From contig CANGNF010000008.1 in assembly GCA_947455205.1 (NCBI GenBank), forward strand, positions 1-64,000: a DNA stretch of 64,000 bases. The letters are read 5' to 3'. The notes beneath the pieces were generated by a model. That model was not told the origin of the DNA. It saw only the letters and a program-made list of their open reading frames with translations, and did no database searches. The position numbers and the translations under genes are program-made. Below, piece by piece: positions 50,958 to 59,318 of this stretch (its first letter is position 1; the number at the start of each line of letters is the position of its first letter). Source of the stretch: Acetobacteraceae bacterium. GTDB taxonomy: Bacteria; Pseudomonadota; Alphaproteobacteria; Acetobacterales; Acetobacteraceae.

Positions 50958-50975
50958 GGGGGGCTGCCGCCCCCC
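50958..50975. terminator. Convergent terminator-like hairpin
   Basis: GGGGGGC-TGCC-GCCCCCC, a perfect seven-pair stem with a tetraloop, followed by TTA on the plus strand. It lies between the convergent DUF2336 and ThDP-enzyme genes. The T-run is too short for a textbook terminator. Confidence 0.55.
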
Positions 50976-50982
50976 TTACCCC

Positions 50983-51591
50983 TCAGCCCAGCGTGCGGTT
51001 CTTCTTGGTGCCCATGCCGCGCATGAAACGGTCGCGGATCTGCGCGGGGTCGCGCTCGGTCTGCGCCTTCGGCCCCTGGCTATCCAGCTTGCAGCCGATG
51101 AAGTGCGGGCCGTCCGTCGCCAGGGCGTTGTCCAGCATGCGCTCGAACTCGGCCTCATCCGCCGCCCAGGCGGCGTTGGTCAGACCGCAAGCGCGGGCGA
51201 TGGCGACGTAGTCGGCGCCAGCACCCGGCGTCGGCTGGCCGCCGGTGATCTGGTAGATGCCGTTGTCGAACAGGATGATGACCAGGTTCTTCGGCGCCTG
51301 CGTCGCCACCGTGGTCAGGCAGCCCAGTTCCATCAGCAGCGAGCCATCGCCTTCCAGCGCGAAGGTCTTGCGGGCCGGCTGCGCCAGCGCGACGCCCATG
51401 GCGATGGGAATGGCCAGGCCCATGCTGCCGAGCATGTAGAAGTTCTGCGGGCGATGCCCGGCCGACCAGAGGTCGAAGTTGCTGTGGCCGATGCCGCCGA
51501 TGACGGCCTCTTCCTGCTTCAGCTTGGCAACCAGCCGCGTGGTCAGGTCGAAGCGGTACATCCGCTTCAGGTTGTGCGTGGTCTCGCTCAT
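50983..51591 (-). CDS. ThDP-dependent decarboxylase, beta (ThDP-binding) subunit
   Basis: The 202-residue ThDP-pyrophosphate half of a two-subunit 2-oxoacid decarboxylase, like sulfopyruvate (ComE) or phosphonopyruvate decarboxylases. The ThDP motif runs from GDG at 81-83 to Asn110 in LFDNGIYQ. The start (TGATG) shares one base with the stop of the alpha-subunit gene. Sulfopyruvate, phosphonopyruvate and other 2-oxoacids cannot be told apart from sequence. It is the last gene of the TetR-facing operon. Confidence 0.85.
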   Translation of the reverse strand: MSETTHNLKRMYRFDLTTRLVAKLKQEEAVIGGIGHSNFDLWSAGHRPQNFYMLGSMGLAIPIAMGVALAQPARKTFALEGDGSLLMELGCLTTVATQAPKNLVIILFDNGIYQITGGQPTPGAGADYVAIARACGLTNAAWAADEAEFERMLDNALATDGPHFIGCKLDSQGPKAQTERDPAQIRDRFMRGMGTKKNRTLG

Positions 51592-52115
51592 CACTTCACC
51601 ACCTTGCCGCCGGTCAGCAGCGGCGAGAGAATCAGCGCGGCCGGCGCCTGGGTCATGATGGCCTGGCGGATCGTGCGGTCGACGATCATCTCGCATTCAT
51701 CCAGGCGGGAGACGGTGTGGTGCTCCATCGCCAGGGAATCCAGGATGGGACGCATCGTGCGGCAGACCGCGGCCTGGCCGACGTTGAACTCGCCGAGCGT
51801 GCCACGCTCCGAGATCATCATCATGACAGGGATCTGGAAGGCGCAGGGCAGGCTGGCCAGCACGTTGGGCAGCGTGGCGAAGCCGCTGGTCTGCATCAGC
51901 AGCATGCCGCGCAACCCGGCCATCCAGGCGCCGGAGAGGATGCCGACGGCCTCTTCCTCACGCGCCGTGGGGAAGCAGGTGAAGTAGGGGTCGGCGTGCA
52001 GCGCCTGGATCAGTGGCTTCAGCACGTTGTCCGGCACGTAGGTGATCAGCTTCACCTCGTTGGCCTTGAACACGTTCAGCACAATCTCGTGCCATGGGGG
52101 CAATGTCTGGGTCAC
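51591..52115 (-). CDS. ThDP-dependent decarboxylase, alpha (PYR) subunit
   Basis: The 174-residue pyrimidine-binding half, like ComD, paired with the next gene. The ThDP-activating glutamate is in the TAREEEAVG segment (residues 50-58); MLLMQTSGFATLPNVLASL is family-typical. The start is GTG at 52115, five bases after the Bug stop; no earlier ATG is available without overlapping that gene. Together the two subunits are the length of one single-chain phosphonopyruvate decarboxylase. Confidence 0.82.
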   Translation of the reverse strand: MTQTLPPWHEIVLNVFKANEVKLITYVPDNVLKPLIQALHADPYFTCFPTAREEEAVGILSGAWMAGLRGMLLMQTSGFATLPNVLASLPCAFQIPVMMMISERGTLGEFNVGQAAVCRTMRPILDSLAMEHHTVSRLDECEMIVDRTIRQAIMTQAPAALILSPLLTGGKVVK

Positions 52116-52119
52116 AGCG

Positions 52120-53112
52120 TCATTCCACGGAAATCTTGGCCTGTTCTATCACGCTGCGCCACTTTGGCACCTCCACCCGCACGCGCTCGGCCAGCGCCTC
52201 CGGCCCGCCATCCAGCGCGGTCAGCCCGGCGGTGCGGAAGCGCTGCTGCATGTCCGGCCGGCGGACCAGCTGCTGCACCGCGGCGGCCACCTTCTCCACC
52301 ACCGCGCGCGGCGTGCCCGTGGGGGCGTACAGCGCGTTGAAGGTCTCGCTCTCGGCATCCGGCACGCCGGCCTCGCGCGCCGTCGGCACGTCGGCCATGT
52401 CCGGGTGGCGGGTGGCGCCGGTCTGCAAAATCAGCTTCAGCGAGCCATTGCGGGTGGCGATCTCCACCTGGCCGCCCTGGCTGGCGATGATGGCCTGGGT
52501 GCTGCCCGACAGGATGGACTGCACCGCCGGGCCGGCGCCGGCGAAGGGCACCAGCTGCAGCGGCATGTCGGCGCGCAGCTTCAGCACTTCCGCGGCCAGG
52601 TGCGGCGTGGTGCCGATGCCCGGCAGCGCGCAATTGAACTTGTCGGGTTCCGCCTTCACCCGGCGCACCAGGTCGGCCCAGGTGTTGATGCCGAGGTCGG
52701 CGCGCACGGCGCAGATATTGGGCGAGGCGCCGAGCAGCGCGACCGGGGCGAAGTCGCGGAAGGGGTCGTAGGGCGCGTTGCGGTACAGGCTGGAATTCAC
52801 CACGAAGACCGAGGACGCGACCAGCATGGTGTAGCCATCGGCCGGGGCGCGGGCGACCACGCCGATGCCGATATTGCCGCCGGCACCGCCGCGGTTTTCC
52901 ACCACCACGTTGCGGCCGATGATCTCGGCGACGCCCTGCGCCACAAGGCGGGCGGAGGTGTCGGTGGAGCCGCCGGGCGGGAAGCAGACGACGAAGGTGA
53001 CGTTGCGTTCGGGCCAGGTGCCTTGGCCCAGCGCGGGCGTGGCCAGCAGGCCGGCGGCGGCGCCCAGCAGGGGGCGGCGGCCGAGGCCGCGTTGCGTATC
53101 AGAACTCATCAT
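52120..53112 (-). CDS. Bug-family (TctC) substrate-binding protein
   Basis: Periplasmic binding protein of 330 residues. A twin-arginine-like start (GRRPLLGAAAGLLATPALGQ) is the signal peptide. The mature protein starts WPERNVTFVVCFPPGGSTDTSAR, with the standard PPGGSTD ligand loop, followed by NVVVENRGGAGGN. Its position between a VOC gene and the decarboxylase subunits suggests that it captures a carboxylate used by this operon. No TctAB genes are in the window. Two adjacent Met codons leave the start open by one residue. Confidence 0.9.
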   Translation of the reverse strand: MMSSDTQRGLGRRPLLGAAAGLLATPALGQGTWPERNVTFVVCFPPGGSTDTSARLVAQGVAEIIGRNVVVENRGGAGGNIGIGVVARAPADGYTMLVASSVFVVNSSLYRNAPYDPFRDFAPVALLGASPNICAVRADLGINTWADLVRRVKAEPDKFNCALPGIGTTPHLAAEVLKLRADMPLQLVPFAGAGPAVQSILSGSTQAIIASQGGQVEIATRNGSLKLILQTGATRHPDMADVPTAREAGVPDAESETFNALYAPTGTPRAVVEKVAAAVQQLVRRPDMQQRFRTAGLTALDGGPEALAERVRVEVPKWRSVIEQAKISVE

Positions 53113-53180
53113 TTCCTCCCGCCGTGTCGCCCGGCCGATGCCGCTTTATAGGCGTCGGCCGGGCGGGCTGGCGAGAGGGA

Positions 53181-53591
53181 TCAGGCTGCCTTGGCGGGGC
53201 TTTCATGCGGCGGGAAGTTCAGCTCCACGCCAACGCCGTCGGGGTCGTAGCAGAAGATCTGCGTGTTGCCGTCGCGCGGCAGCAGTTGCTCGCGGAACTC
53301 CACGCCGGCGGCCTGCAGGCGGGCGCGCACGCCCGGCAAATCCGAGCAGCCGAAGGCGATGTGGTCCAGCTGGCCGGTGGGGCCGGTCTTGCGCGGCGGC
53401 TTGCCGGCATCCGCGGCGCGCGGGCCGATCAGGTGCACGGTGGGCGTGCCGGCGGACCACAGCCAGTAGCCGGGGAAGCTCAGCGGCGGGCGGTAGCCGA
53501 CTTCGAGGCCCAACGCGTTGACGTAGAAATCCTTGGTCGCCTCAAGGTCCACCGGGCAGATGGTGTAGTGTTGCAGCATGTGCAGCGGCAT
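53181..53591 (-). CDS. VOC-superfamily (glyoxalase/dioxygenase-like) protein
   Basis: Metal-binding protein of 136 residues with a single VOC domain pair. Likely ligands are His8, His77 in GQLDHIAFG and Glu123 in GVELNFPP, the His/His/Glu set of glyoxalases and extradiol-type dioxygenases. It is of the short class, and its reaction cannot be read from sequence. It lies between the acyl-CoA-dehydrogenase-like gene and the Bug gene on the same strand. Confidence 0.87.
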   Translation of the reverse strand: MPLHMLQHYTICPVDLEATKDFYVNALGLEVGYRPPLSFPGYWLWSAGTPTVHLIGPRAADAGKPPRKTGPTGQLDHIAFGCSDLPGVRARLQAAGVEFREQLLPRDGNTQIFCYDPDGVGVELNFPPHESPAKAA

Positions 53592-53615
53592 GGCGGTTCC
53601 CCTTTTTCTTGCGGT

Positions 53616-54824
53616 TCAGATGAAGCGTGCGGCGACGCTGAGGCCGAGGAAGTGCTGGCCGCAGGTCTCGATATGGCCGGTGCGGCCCTGGATCTGCTGC
53701 GCCGAGGCGTGGATGTCGCGCATCCGGCGCTCGAACGGGTTGGAGGCGAAGATCGCGGTGGCGCCGGCCTCATGATAGGCGAACTCGGCGACTTCCTTGG
53801 CGCGCTTGATGGCGCTGGTGGTGGCCAGGCGCATCATCACCTTGTTGTCCAGGTCGAGGCTGCCGGTGCTGGCGATGCAGGCCTCGCTGTCCTTGATCGT
53901 CTCCAGCACGAAGGCGCGGGCGCTGCGCAGCTTGGCCTCGTTCTCGGCCACCAGGTGGTGCATGACCGGGCTGTCGCGCAGGCTGCGGGCGGTGTGCGAC
54001 GGGGTCTTGGACTGGGCCAGCGCCTTCAGGTCGTCCAGCATGGCGCGGGCGATGCCCATGGAGACCGAGGCGAAGCCACAGGAATAGGCCGAGGTGGTGG
54101 AGAAGCGGTAGAAGGGCAGGTCGATGGTGCGGTTCTCGTCCAAGTCGCGCTGCACGCTGAAGGCGTCCGGCACGAAGAGGTCGGTGACGGTGTAGTGGTC
54201 GCTGCCCGTCGCGCGCAGGCCGACGACGTTCCAGTTGCTGGTCCAGTTCAGCTGCGCCTGCGGGATCAACATGGTGCGCTCCACCAGCTTGCCGGTGGCG
54301 TCCTTCAGCAGGCTGCCGTCCGGCAGTTCGATGTTGCAGTGGGCGCCCATGTAGCTGGCATGGTGGCCGCCACTGCCGAAGCCCCACTTGCCGGTCACGC
54401 GGTAGCCACCGGGCACCACCTTGGCGCGGCTTTCCAGCATGAAGCCCCAGGCCAGCACGCCGCGCGGGTCGTTGGCCCAGATGGTCGCCTGGGTTTCCGG
54501 CGGCACGTAGCCGGCGGCCATGGAACAGCCGCTGGCCTGGCCGATGCACCAGGCGGTGGAGGCATCGGCGGCGGCAAGCGTCTCCATGAAGCGGACGAAG
54601 GTGGTCAGGTCGGCGCCGTAGCCGCCCAGGTGCTTCGGCAACAGCACGCGGTACAGGCCGCGGGCGTGCAGGGCTTCCAGCACTGTCGGGGTCAGTTGGC
54701 CCAGCGCCTCGTTCTTCGGCGCCTCGGCGCGGAGCAGGGGCGCGATCTCCCGCGCCAGGGCCACGGGGTCGCCGCTCAGGGGGGTGTGGGCCGAGGCCCG
54801 GTTCAGGTCCAGCGCTGCGCTCAT
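53616..54824 (-). CDS. Acyl-CoA dehydrogenase-fold flavoprotein (monooxygenase-like)
   Basis: Flavin enzyme of 402 residues with the acyl-CoA dehydrogenase fold. The N-terminal helical domain (LPKHLGGYGADLTTFVRFMETLAAAD) is followed by a middle beta domain (GGYRVTGKWGFGSGG) and a C-terminal helical domain. The pattern is closer to the group that includes two-component flavin monooxygenases (HsaA, DszC) than to fatty-acid dehydrogenases, and I see no obvious catalytic Glu of the latter. The ATG at 54824 follows a GGAGG-like site. First gene of the operon facing the TetR gene. Confidence 0.85.
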   Translation of the reverse strand: MSAALDLNRASAHTPLSGDPVALAREIAPLLRAEAPKNEALGQLTPTVLEALHARGLYRVLLPKHLGGYGADLTTFVRFMETLAAADASTAWCIGQASGCSMAAGYVPPETQATIWANDPRGVLAWGFMLESRAKVVPGGYRVTGKWGFGSGGHHASYMGAHCNIELPDGSLLKDATGKLVERTMLIPQAQLNWTSNWNVVGLRATGSDHYTVTDLFVPDAFSVQRDLDENRTIDLPFYRFSTTSAYSCGFASVSMGIARAMLDDLKALAQSKTPSHTARSLRDSPVMHHLVAENEAKLRSARAFVLETIKDSEACIASTGSLDLDNKVMMRLATTSAIKRAKEVAEFAYHEAGATAIFASNPFERRMRDIHASAQQIQGRTGHIETCGQHFLGLSVAARFI

Positions 54825-54853
54825 GCCTGAGCCTCCCTTTCTGCTTGCCCTGT

Positions 54854-54882
54854 TTGGTCGCCTGACCAATCCTGTGGTCAGG
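54854..54882. promoter_or_regulatory. Overlapping palindromes, probable TetR operator
   Basis: TTGGTC-GCCT-GACCAA (54854-54869) is a perfect inverted repeat. CCTGACC (54861-54867) also pairs with GGTCAGG (54876-54882) across eight bases, so the two palindromes share a half-site. They lie between the divergent flavoprotein and TetR genes, where an autoregulatory operator is expected. Confidence 0.7.
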
Positions 54883-54911
54883 GCCCTGGGCCTGTCAATG
54901 GGAGCGGGTGG

Positions 54912-55553
54912 GTGAGCGCAGCGGAGCAGGGAGCAGCGGGCAGCGTGCGCGAACGGATCCTGGCCGTGGCGCAGGAGCTGTTTGCCGAGCAGGGCTATGC
55001 CGGCGCCGGCACCCGCGCCATTGCCCAGGCGGCCGGGGTGAACCTGGCGTTGATCCATTACCATTTCGGTGCCAAGCGCGACCTGTTCAAGGCGGCGTAT
55101 CTGCGCGGGGCGCAGAAGGTGACGGAGGCGCGGACCCGCGCGCTGGCCGAGGCGCGGGCCGCCTTCCCCGCCGGCGACATTCCGCTGGAGACGCTGGTGC
55201 ATGCCTTCGTCGCGCCCTTCATGCTGAACGGGCAGACCGATGAAGGCCGCGCGACGATGCGGATGCATGCGCGGCTGCATACCGAACCGGAGAAGCTGGG
55301 CGAGGAAGTGCTCAGCACCGTCTATGACGAGACGACGCTGGCCTATGTGGAGGCCTTCCAGCGCGCCCTGCCCGGGCTGACGCGGGAGACGCTGTGCTGG
55401 CGGCTGTATTTCATGATGGGCGCGTACAGGTACACGCTGCTGCGGACCGGCAGGCTGGAGGCGATGAGCGGCGGCGCCTGCGACAGCGGCGACTTCGAGC
55501 GTGCGGTGGCGGAGATAGTGCCCTTCCTGGTGGCGGGGCTGCGCGCGGCTTAG
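54912..55553 (+). CDS. TetR/AcrR-family transcriptional regulator
   Basis: Repressor of 213 residues. The helix-turn-helix is at about residues 30-55, with AGTRAIAQAAGVNLALIHYHFGAKRDLF, a classic TetR pattern. The C-terminal domain carries a CWRLYFMMGAY stretch and resembles the CerR/TetR_C-type ligand domain. The start is GTG at 54912. It is divergent from the flavoprotein operon, and the spacer holds two overlapping palindromes, so it probably controls that operon and itself. The hyuA gene follows 64 bases downstream. Confidence 0.9.
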   Translation: MSAAEQGAAGSVRERILAVAQELFAEQGYAGAGTRAIAQAAGVNLALIHYHFGAKRDLFKAAYLRGAQKVTEARTRALAEARAAFPAGDIPLETLVHAFVAPFMLNGQTDEGRATMRMHARLHTEPEKLGEEVLSTVYDETTLAYVEAFQRALPGLTRETLCWRLYFMMGAYRYTLLRTGRLEAMSGGACDSGDFERAVAEIVPFLVAGLRAA

Positions 55554-55617
55554 GCAGGCTGGTTGCGCGTGGGCTGGCCGCTTGCCAGCGGCGCGGAAGC
55601 CGTTCCACACTCTGATC

Positions 55618-57681
55618 ATGGGACTTTCGCTAGGCGTCGATATCGGCGGAACCTTCACCGACTTCGCGATGCATGATGCGGCGCGGGGCGAGGTGTTCCT
55701 GCACAAGCGGCTGACCACGCCGGACGCGCCCGGGCGCGCGGTGCTGGAGGGCGCGGTGGCGCTGCTGGCCGAGCATGGCCATGGGCTGGATAAGCTGGAC
55801 GTGCTGGTGCACGGCACCACGCTGATCACCAACGCGACCATCGAGCGCAAGGGCGCGAGGACCGGCTTCCTGGTGACGCAGGGCTTCGCCGACGTCATCG
55901 AGATCGGCCGTGAGCAGCGGTACGACCTGTTCGACCTGCGCCTCCAATTCCCGGCGCCGCTGGTGCCACGGGCGCTGCGGCGCGACGTGGCGGAGCGCGT
56001 GCTGCCCGGCGGCCGCGTGGAGCGCGCGCTGGACGAGGATGCGGTGGTCGCTGCCGTGAAGGAACTGGTGGACGCCGGCTGCGAGGCGCTGGCGGTGGGG
56101 CTGTTGCACAGCTACGCCTTTCCCGCGCATGAGCAGCGGATCGGCGCCTTGGTACGCGCTCGTTTTCCCGGCCTGGCGGTCTCGCTCTCGCATGAGGTCT
56201 CGCCTTTCATGCGCGAGTACGAGCGCTGGACCACGACGATTGTGAATGCCTACACCCAGCCGCTGGCGGACCGGTATCTGGCGGCGCTGGAGGCGGGGTT
56301 GGCGCAGGGCGGCTTCCGCGGCCGGCTGCTGGTGATGACGGCCAGCGGTGGCACGGCGACGCCGGATATGGCGCGGCGCTTTCCGGTGCGGTTGATCGAG
56401 AGTGGGCCGGCGGCGGGTGCGCTGATGTCCGCCTGGTTGTCGCGCCGGCTGGACGGGGTGGAGGACCTGCTTTCCTTCGATATGGGCGGCACCACGGCCA
56501 AGGGCGCGCTGGTGCGCGGGCAGGCGCCGCTGCGGCGGTTTGAGCTGGAAGTGGCGCGGGTGCACGCCTTCAAGAAGGGCAGCGGCCTGCCGTTGAAGAT
56601 CCCCGTGCTGGACATGATCGAGATTGGGTCGGGCGGTGGCAGCATCGCGGCCTTGGATAATCGCGGGCTGATCGCGGTGGGGCCGCACAGCGCCGGGGCC
56701 TCGCCGGGGCCGGCCTGCTATGGGCTGGGCGGCGAGGTGCCGACGCTGACCGATGCCAACCTTGTGCTGGGGCATCTGAACCCCGACTTTTTCCTGGGCG
56801 GCAAGATGGCGCTGGATGCCGGCGCTGCCAGGGCGGCGCTGGAGGCGCGCTTCGGCGGGCTGGGGCTGGATGCGGCACGGGCGGCCTGGGGCGTGTACGA
56901 GACCGCGAACGAGGATGTGGCGCGCGCCTTCCGCGTGCATGCGGCGGAGCGTGGCTTCGATTATCGCGGCTGCGCCATGGTGGCGTTCGGCGGCAGCGGG
57001 CCGCTCTGCGCCACGCGGATTGCGCGCAAGCTGCGGGTGCCGAAGCTGGTCTTCCCCGCCGGCGCCGGGGTGATGAGCGCGATCGGGCTGCTGGTGAGCC
57101 CGTTGCAGCATGAGGTGGTGAAGAGCGACCGCGTGCTGCTGGAAGACCTGGACGATGCCGGGCTGGAAGCGCGCTTCGCGCGGCTGGAGGCCGAGGTAAG
57201 GGCGCCGCTGCGCGAGGCCGGGGTGGATGCGCCGGTGATGCAGCGGGCGCTGGACATGCGCTATCGCGGCCAGGGCTATGAGATTGATGTCGCGCTGCCT
57301 GCAGGCGCCAGCATTGCCGAGTTGCCGGCGCTGTTCGAGGTGGCGTATCGGCGCATCTTCAACATCAGCTTCCCCGGCCAGGGGCTGGAGATAGTGAACT
57401 GGAAGGCCAGCGCCAGCGGGCCGCCGCCGGCCGCGATGGAGACGCTGCGCATCATCACCGCGCGCGGTGGCGAGGCGCTGAAGGGCGAGCGCCAGGTGTA
57501 CCAGGCCGCCAGCAACAGCTTCCGCGCCGTGCCGGTGTACAACCGCTATGCGCTGGCGCCGGGCGATACGCTGCACGGCCCGGCGCTGGTGGAGGAGAAT
57601 GAGAGCACGGCGGTGCTGGGCGCGGGCGATGTCGCCACGCTGGATGCCGGCGGCAACCTGGTGGTGAGTGTGGGCGCATGA
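55618..57681 (+). CDS. HyuA-type hydantoinase/oxoprolinase subunit A
   Basis: ATP-binding subunit, 687 residues. It starts GVDIGGTFTDFAMHD and has HGTTLITNATIERKGARTG, SFDMGGTTAKGALV, IEIGSGGGSIAAL and GPACYGLGG. The layout matches the minus-strand HyuA at 14720-16804, a paralogue. The ATG at 55618 begins the nucleotide-binding domain; an in-frame ATG at 55582 adds a basic extension. The stop overlaps hyuB (ATGA). The downstream dgdA-like gene makes a hydantoin, or a ketone carboxylation, role worth testing. Confidence 0.9.
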   Translation: MGLSLGVDIGGTFTDFAMHDAARGEVFLHKRLTTPDAPGRAVLEGAVALLAEHGHGLDKLDVLVHGTTLITNATIERKGARTGFLVTQGFADVIEIGREQRYDLFDLRLQFPAPLVPRALRRDVAERVLPGGRVERALDEDAVVAAVKELVDAGCEALAVGLLHSYAFPAHEQRIGALVRARFPGLAVSLSHEVSPFMREYERWTTTIVNAYTQPLADRYLAALEAGLAQGGFRGRLLVMTASGGTATPDMARRFPVRLIESGPAAGALMSAWLSRRLDGVEDLLSFDMGGTTAKGALVRGQAPLRRFELEVARVHAFKKGSGLPLKIPVLDMIEIGSGGGSIAALDNRGLIAVGPHSAGASPGPACYGLGGEVPTLTDANLVLGHLNPDFFLGGKMALDAGAARAALEARFGGLGLDAARAAWGVYETANEDVARAFRVHAAERGFDYRGCAMVAFGGSGPLCATRIARKLRVPKLVFPAGAGVMSAIGLLVSPLQHEVVKSDRVLLEDLDDAGLEARFARLEAEVRAPLREAGVDAPVMQRALDMRYRGQGYEIDVALPAGASIAELPALFEVAYRRIFNISFPGQGLEIVNWKASASGPPPAAMETLRIITARGGEALKGERQVYQAASNSFRAVPVYNRYALAPGDTLHGPALVEENESTAVLGAGDVATLDAGGNLVVSVGA

Positions 57682-59318
57682 GCTATGACCCCGTCGAACT
57701 CGGCATCATGTGGGACCGCGTGGTCAGCATTGCCGATGAGGTCGTCTCGGCGCTGATCACCACGTCGTTCTCGACCATCGTGCGGGAAAGCGGCGACCTT
57801 TCCTGCATGCTGTTCAATGGCGATGGCGCCTCGCTGGCGCAGGGCAATTTCTCGGTGCCGAGTTTTACCGGCACCGGGCCGCCGACGCTGCGGCACATGC
57901 TGGCGAAGTTTCCGCCGGAAAGCCTGGAGCCGGGCGATGTGCTGATCACCAACGACCCCTGGATGGGCACCGGCCATACCTGGGACGTCAACGTCATGCG
58001 GCCGGTGTTCCGCGGCGGCCGGCTGGTGGCCTACACGCTAAGCGTGACGCATCTGCCTGACATCGGCGGCTTGGGGTTCTCCACCGTCGGCACCGACATC
58101 TATGCCGAGGGGCTGCGGCTGCCGATCCAGAAGCTGCTGAAGCGCGGCGTGGTGAATGCCGAGTTGATGGAGATCATCCTCGGCAATGTGCGCTTTCCGG
58201 AGATGGTGCAGGGCGACATCCTGGCCAACATCGCCTGCAACGAGGTGGGCGGCCGGCTGCTGACCGACTTCATGGATGAGTACAAGCTGGACGACCTGGG
58301 GCCGCTGTCGCGCGCGATCATCGAACGGACCGAGAGCGCAATGCGGGCGAAGATTTCGGCGATACCGGATGGGGTTTATCGCAACGCCATTCCGGTGGAG
58401 GGCGTGGACGAGCCGCTGCGGCTGGAATGCGCGGTGACCATCAGGGGCAGCGACGTGCTGATTGACCTCGAGGGCACCACGGGTTCGGTGCCGCGGGCGA
58501 TCAACGTGCCGCTCTGCTACACCCGCGCCTTCTGCAACTACGCGCTGAAGGTGGTGACGATACCGGACCTGCCGAACAACGAGGGCGCGGCCAACCCGAT
58601 CACGCTGACCGCGCCGCCGGGCTGCGTGCTGAACGCGCTGCCGCCGAGTGCGACGGCGGGGCGGCATGTGATCGGGCATTTCGTCGCGCCGTTGATCTTC
58701 GGCGCGCTGGCGCCGGCGCTGCCGAGCCAGGTGCAGGCGGATTGCGGCATGCTCAGCCAGACCAGCATGCGCGGCACCAACCTGGCGGAGCGGCCGGTCT
58801 CCAGCCTGTTCTTCGCCGCCGGTGGCTTCGGTGCGCTGCAGGGCCAGGATGGGCGGGACGCGACGCCCGGGCCTTCCAACATGATCGGCAGCCCGATCGA
58901 GATCTGGGAGGACGAGACCAACATCACCGTGCTGCACAAGCGGCTGATCCCCGACAGTGGCGGCGCCGGCGAATGGCGCGGCGGCAACGGCCAGGCGATA
59001 GCGCTGCGCAACGACACCGGGCATGTGCTGGACGCCGCCTGCTTCTCCAGCCGCAGCGAACATGCGGCGCAGGGCTACAATGGCGGCAAGCCGGGCGCGC
59101 TGCGCGAGACGCTGCTGAATGGCGAGCACGTGCACCCGAAGGGGCGCTACCTGATGCAGCCCGGCGAGGTGCTGGAAACGCGCGAGGCCGGCGGCGGTGG
59201 CTATGGCGATCCGTCGCGCCGTGCGCGCGCGACGGTGCTGGCGGATATCGAAGCCGGGCGGCTGACGCCGGAAGGCGCGGCACGCGATTTCGGCGTGAAG
59301 ACGGGGAGCGGGACATGA
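57678..59318 (+). CDS. HyuB-type hydantoinase/oxoprolinase subunit B
   Basis: Second subunit, 546 residues. Blocks are VVSIADEVVSALITTSFSTIVRES, GDVLITNDPWMGTGHTWDV and PDSGGAGEWRGGNGQ, and the C-terminus is Gly-rich (EAGGGGYGDPSRR). It overlaps hyuA by 4 bases at its start and the aminotransferase-fold gene by 4 bases at its end, so the three proteins are made together in the order A, B, decarboxylase. Confidence 0.9.
   Translation: MSYDPVELGIMWDRVVSIADEVVSALITTSFSTIVRESGDLSCMLFNGDGASLAQGNFSVPSFTGTGPPTLRHMLAKFPPESLEPGDVLITNDPWMGTGHTWDVNVMRPVFRGGRLVAYTLSVTHLPDIGGLGFSTVGTDIYAEGLRLPIQKLLKRGVVNAELMEIILGNVRFPEMVQGDILANIACNEVGGRLLTDFMDEYKLDDLGPLSRAIIERTESAMRAKISAIPDGVYRNAIPVEGVDEPLRLECAVTIRGSDVLIDLEGTTGSVPRAINVPLCYTRAFCNYALKVVTIPDLPNNEGAANPITLTAPPGCVLNALPPSATAGRHVIGHFVAPLIFGALAPALPSQVQADCGMLSQTSMRGTNLAERPVSSLFFAAGGFGALQGQDGRDATPGPSNMIGSPIEIWEDETNITVLHKRLIPDSGGAGEWRGGNGQAIALRNDTGHVLDAACFSSRSEHAAQGYNGGKPGALRETLLNGEHVHPKGRYLMQPGEVLETREAGGGGYGDPSRRARATVLADIEAGRLTPEGAARDFGVKTGSGT

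Noticed and set aside
54825..55898. 5' extension of the acyl-CoA-dehydrogenase-like frame
   Set aside because: It lies antisense to the TetR and hyuA genes and shows no homology. The ATG at 54824 begins the enzyme.
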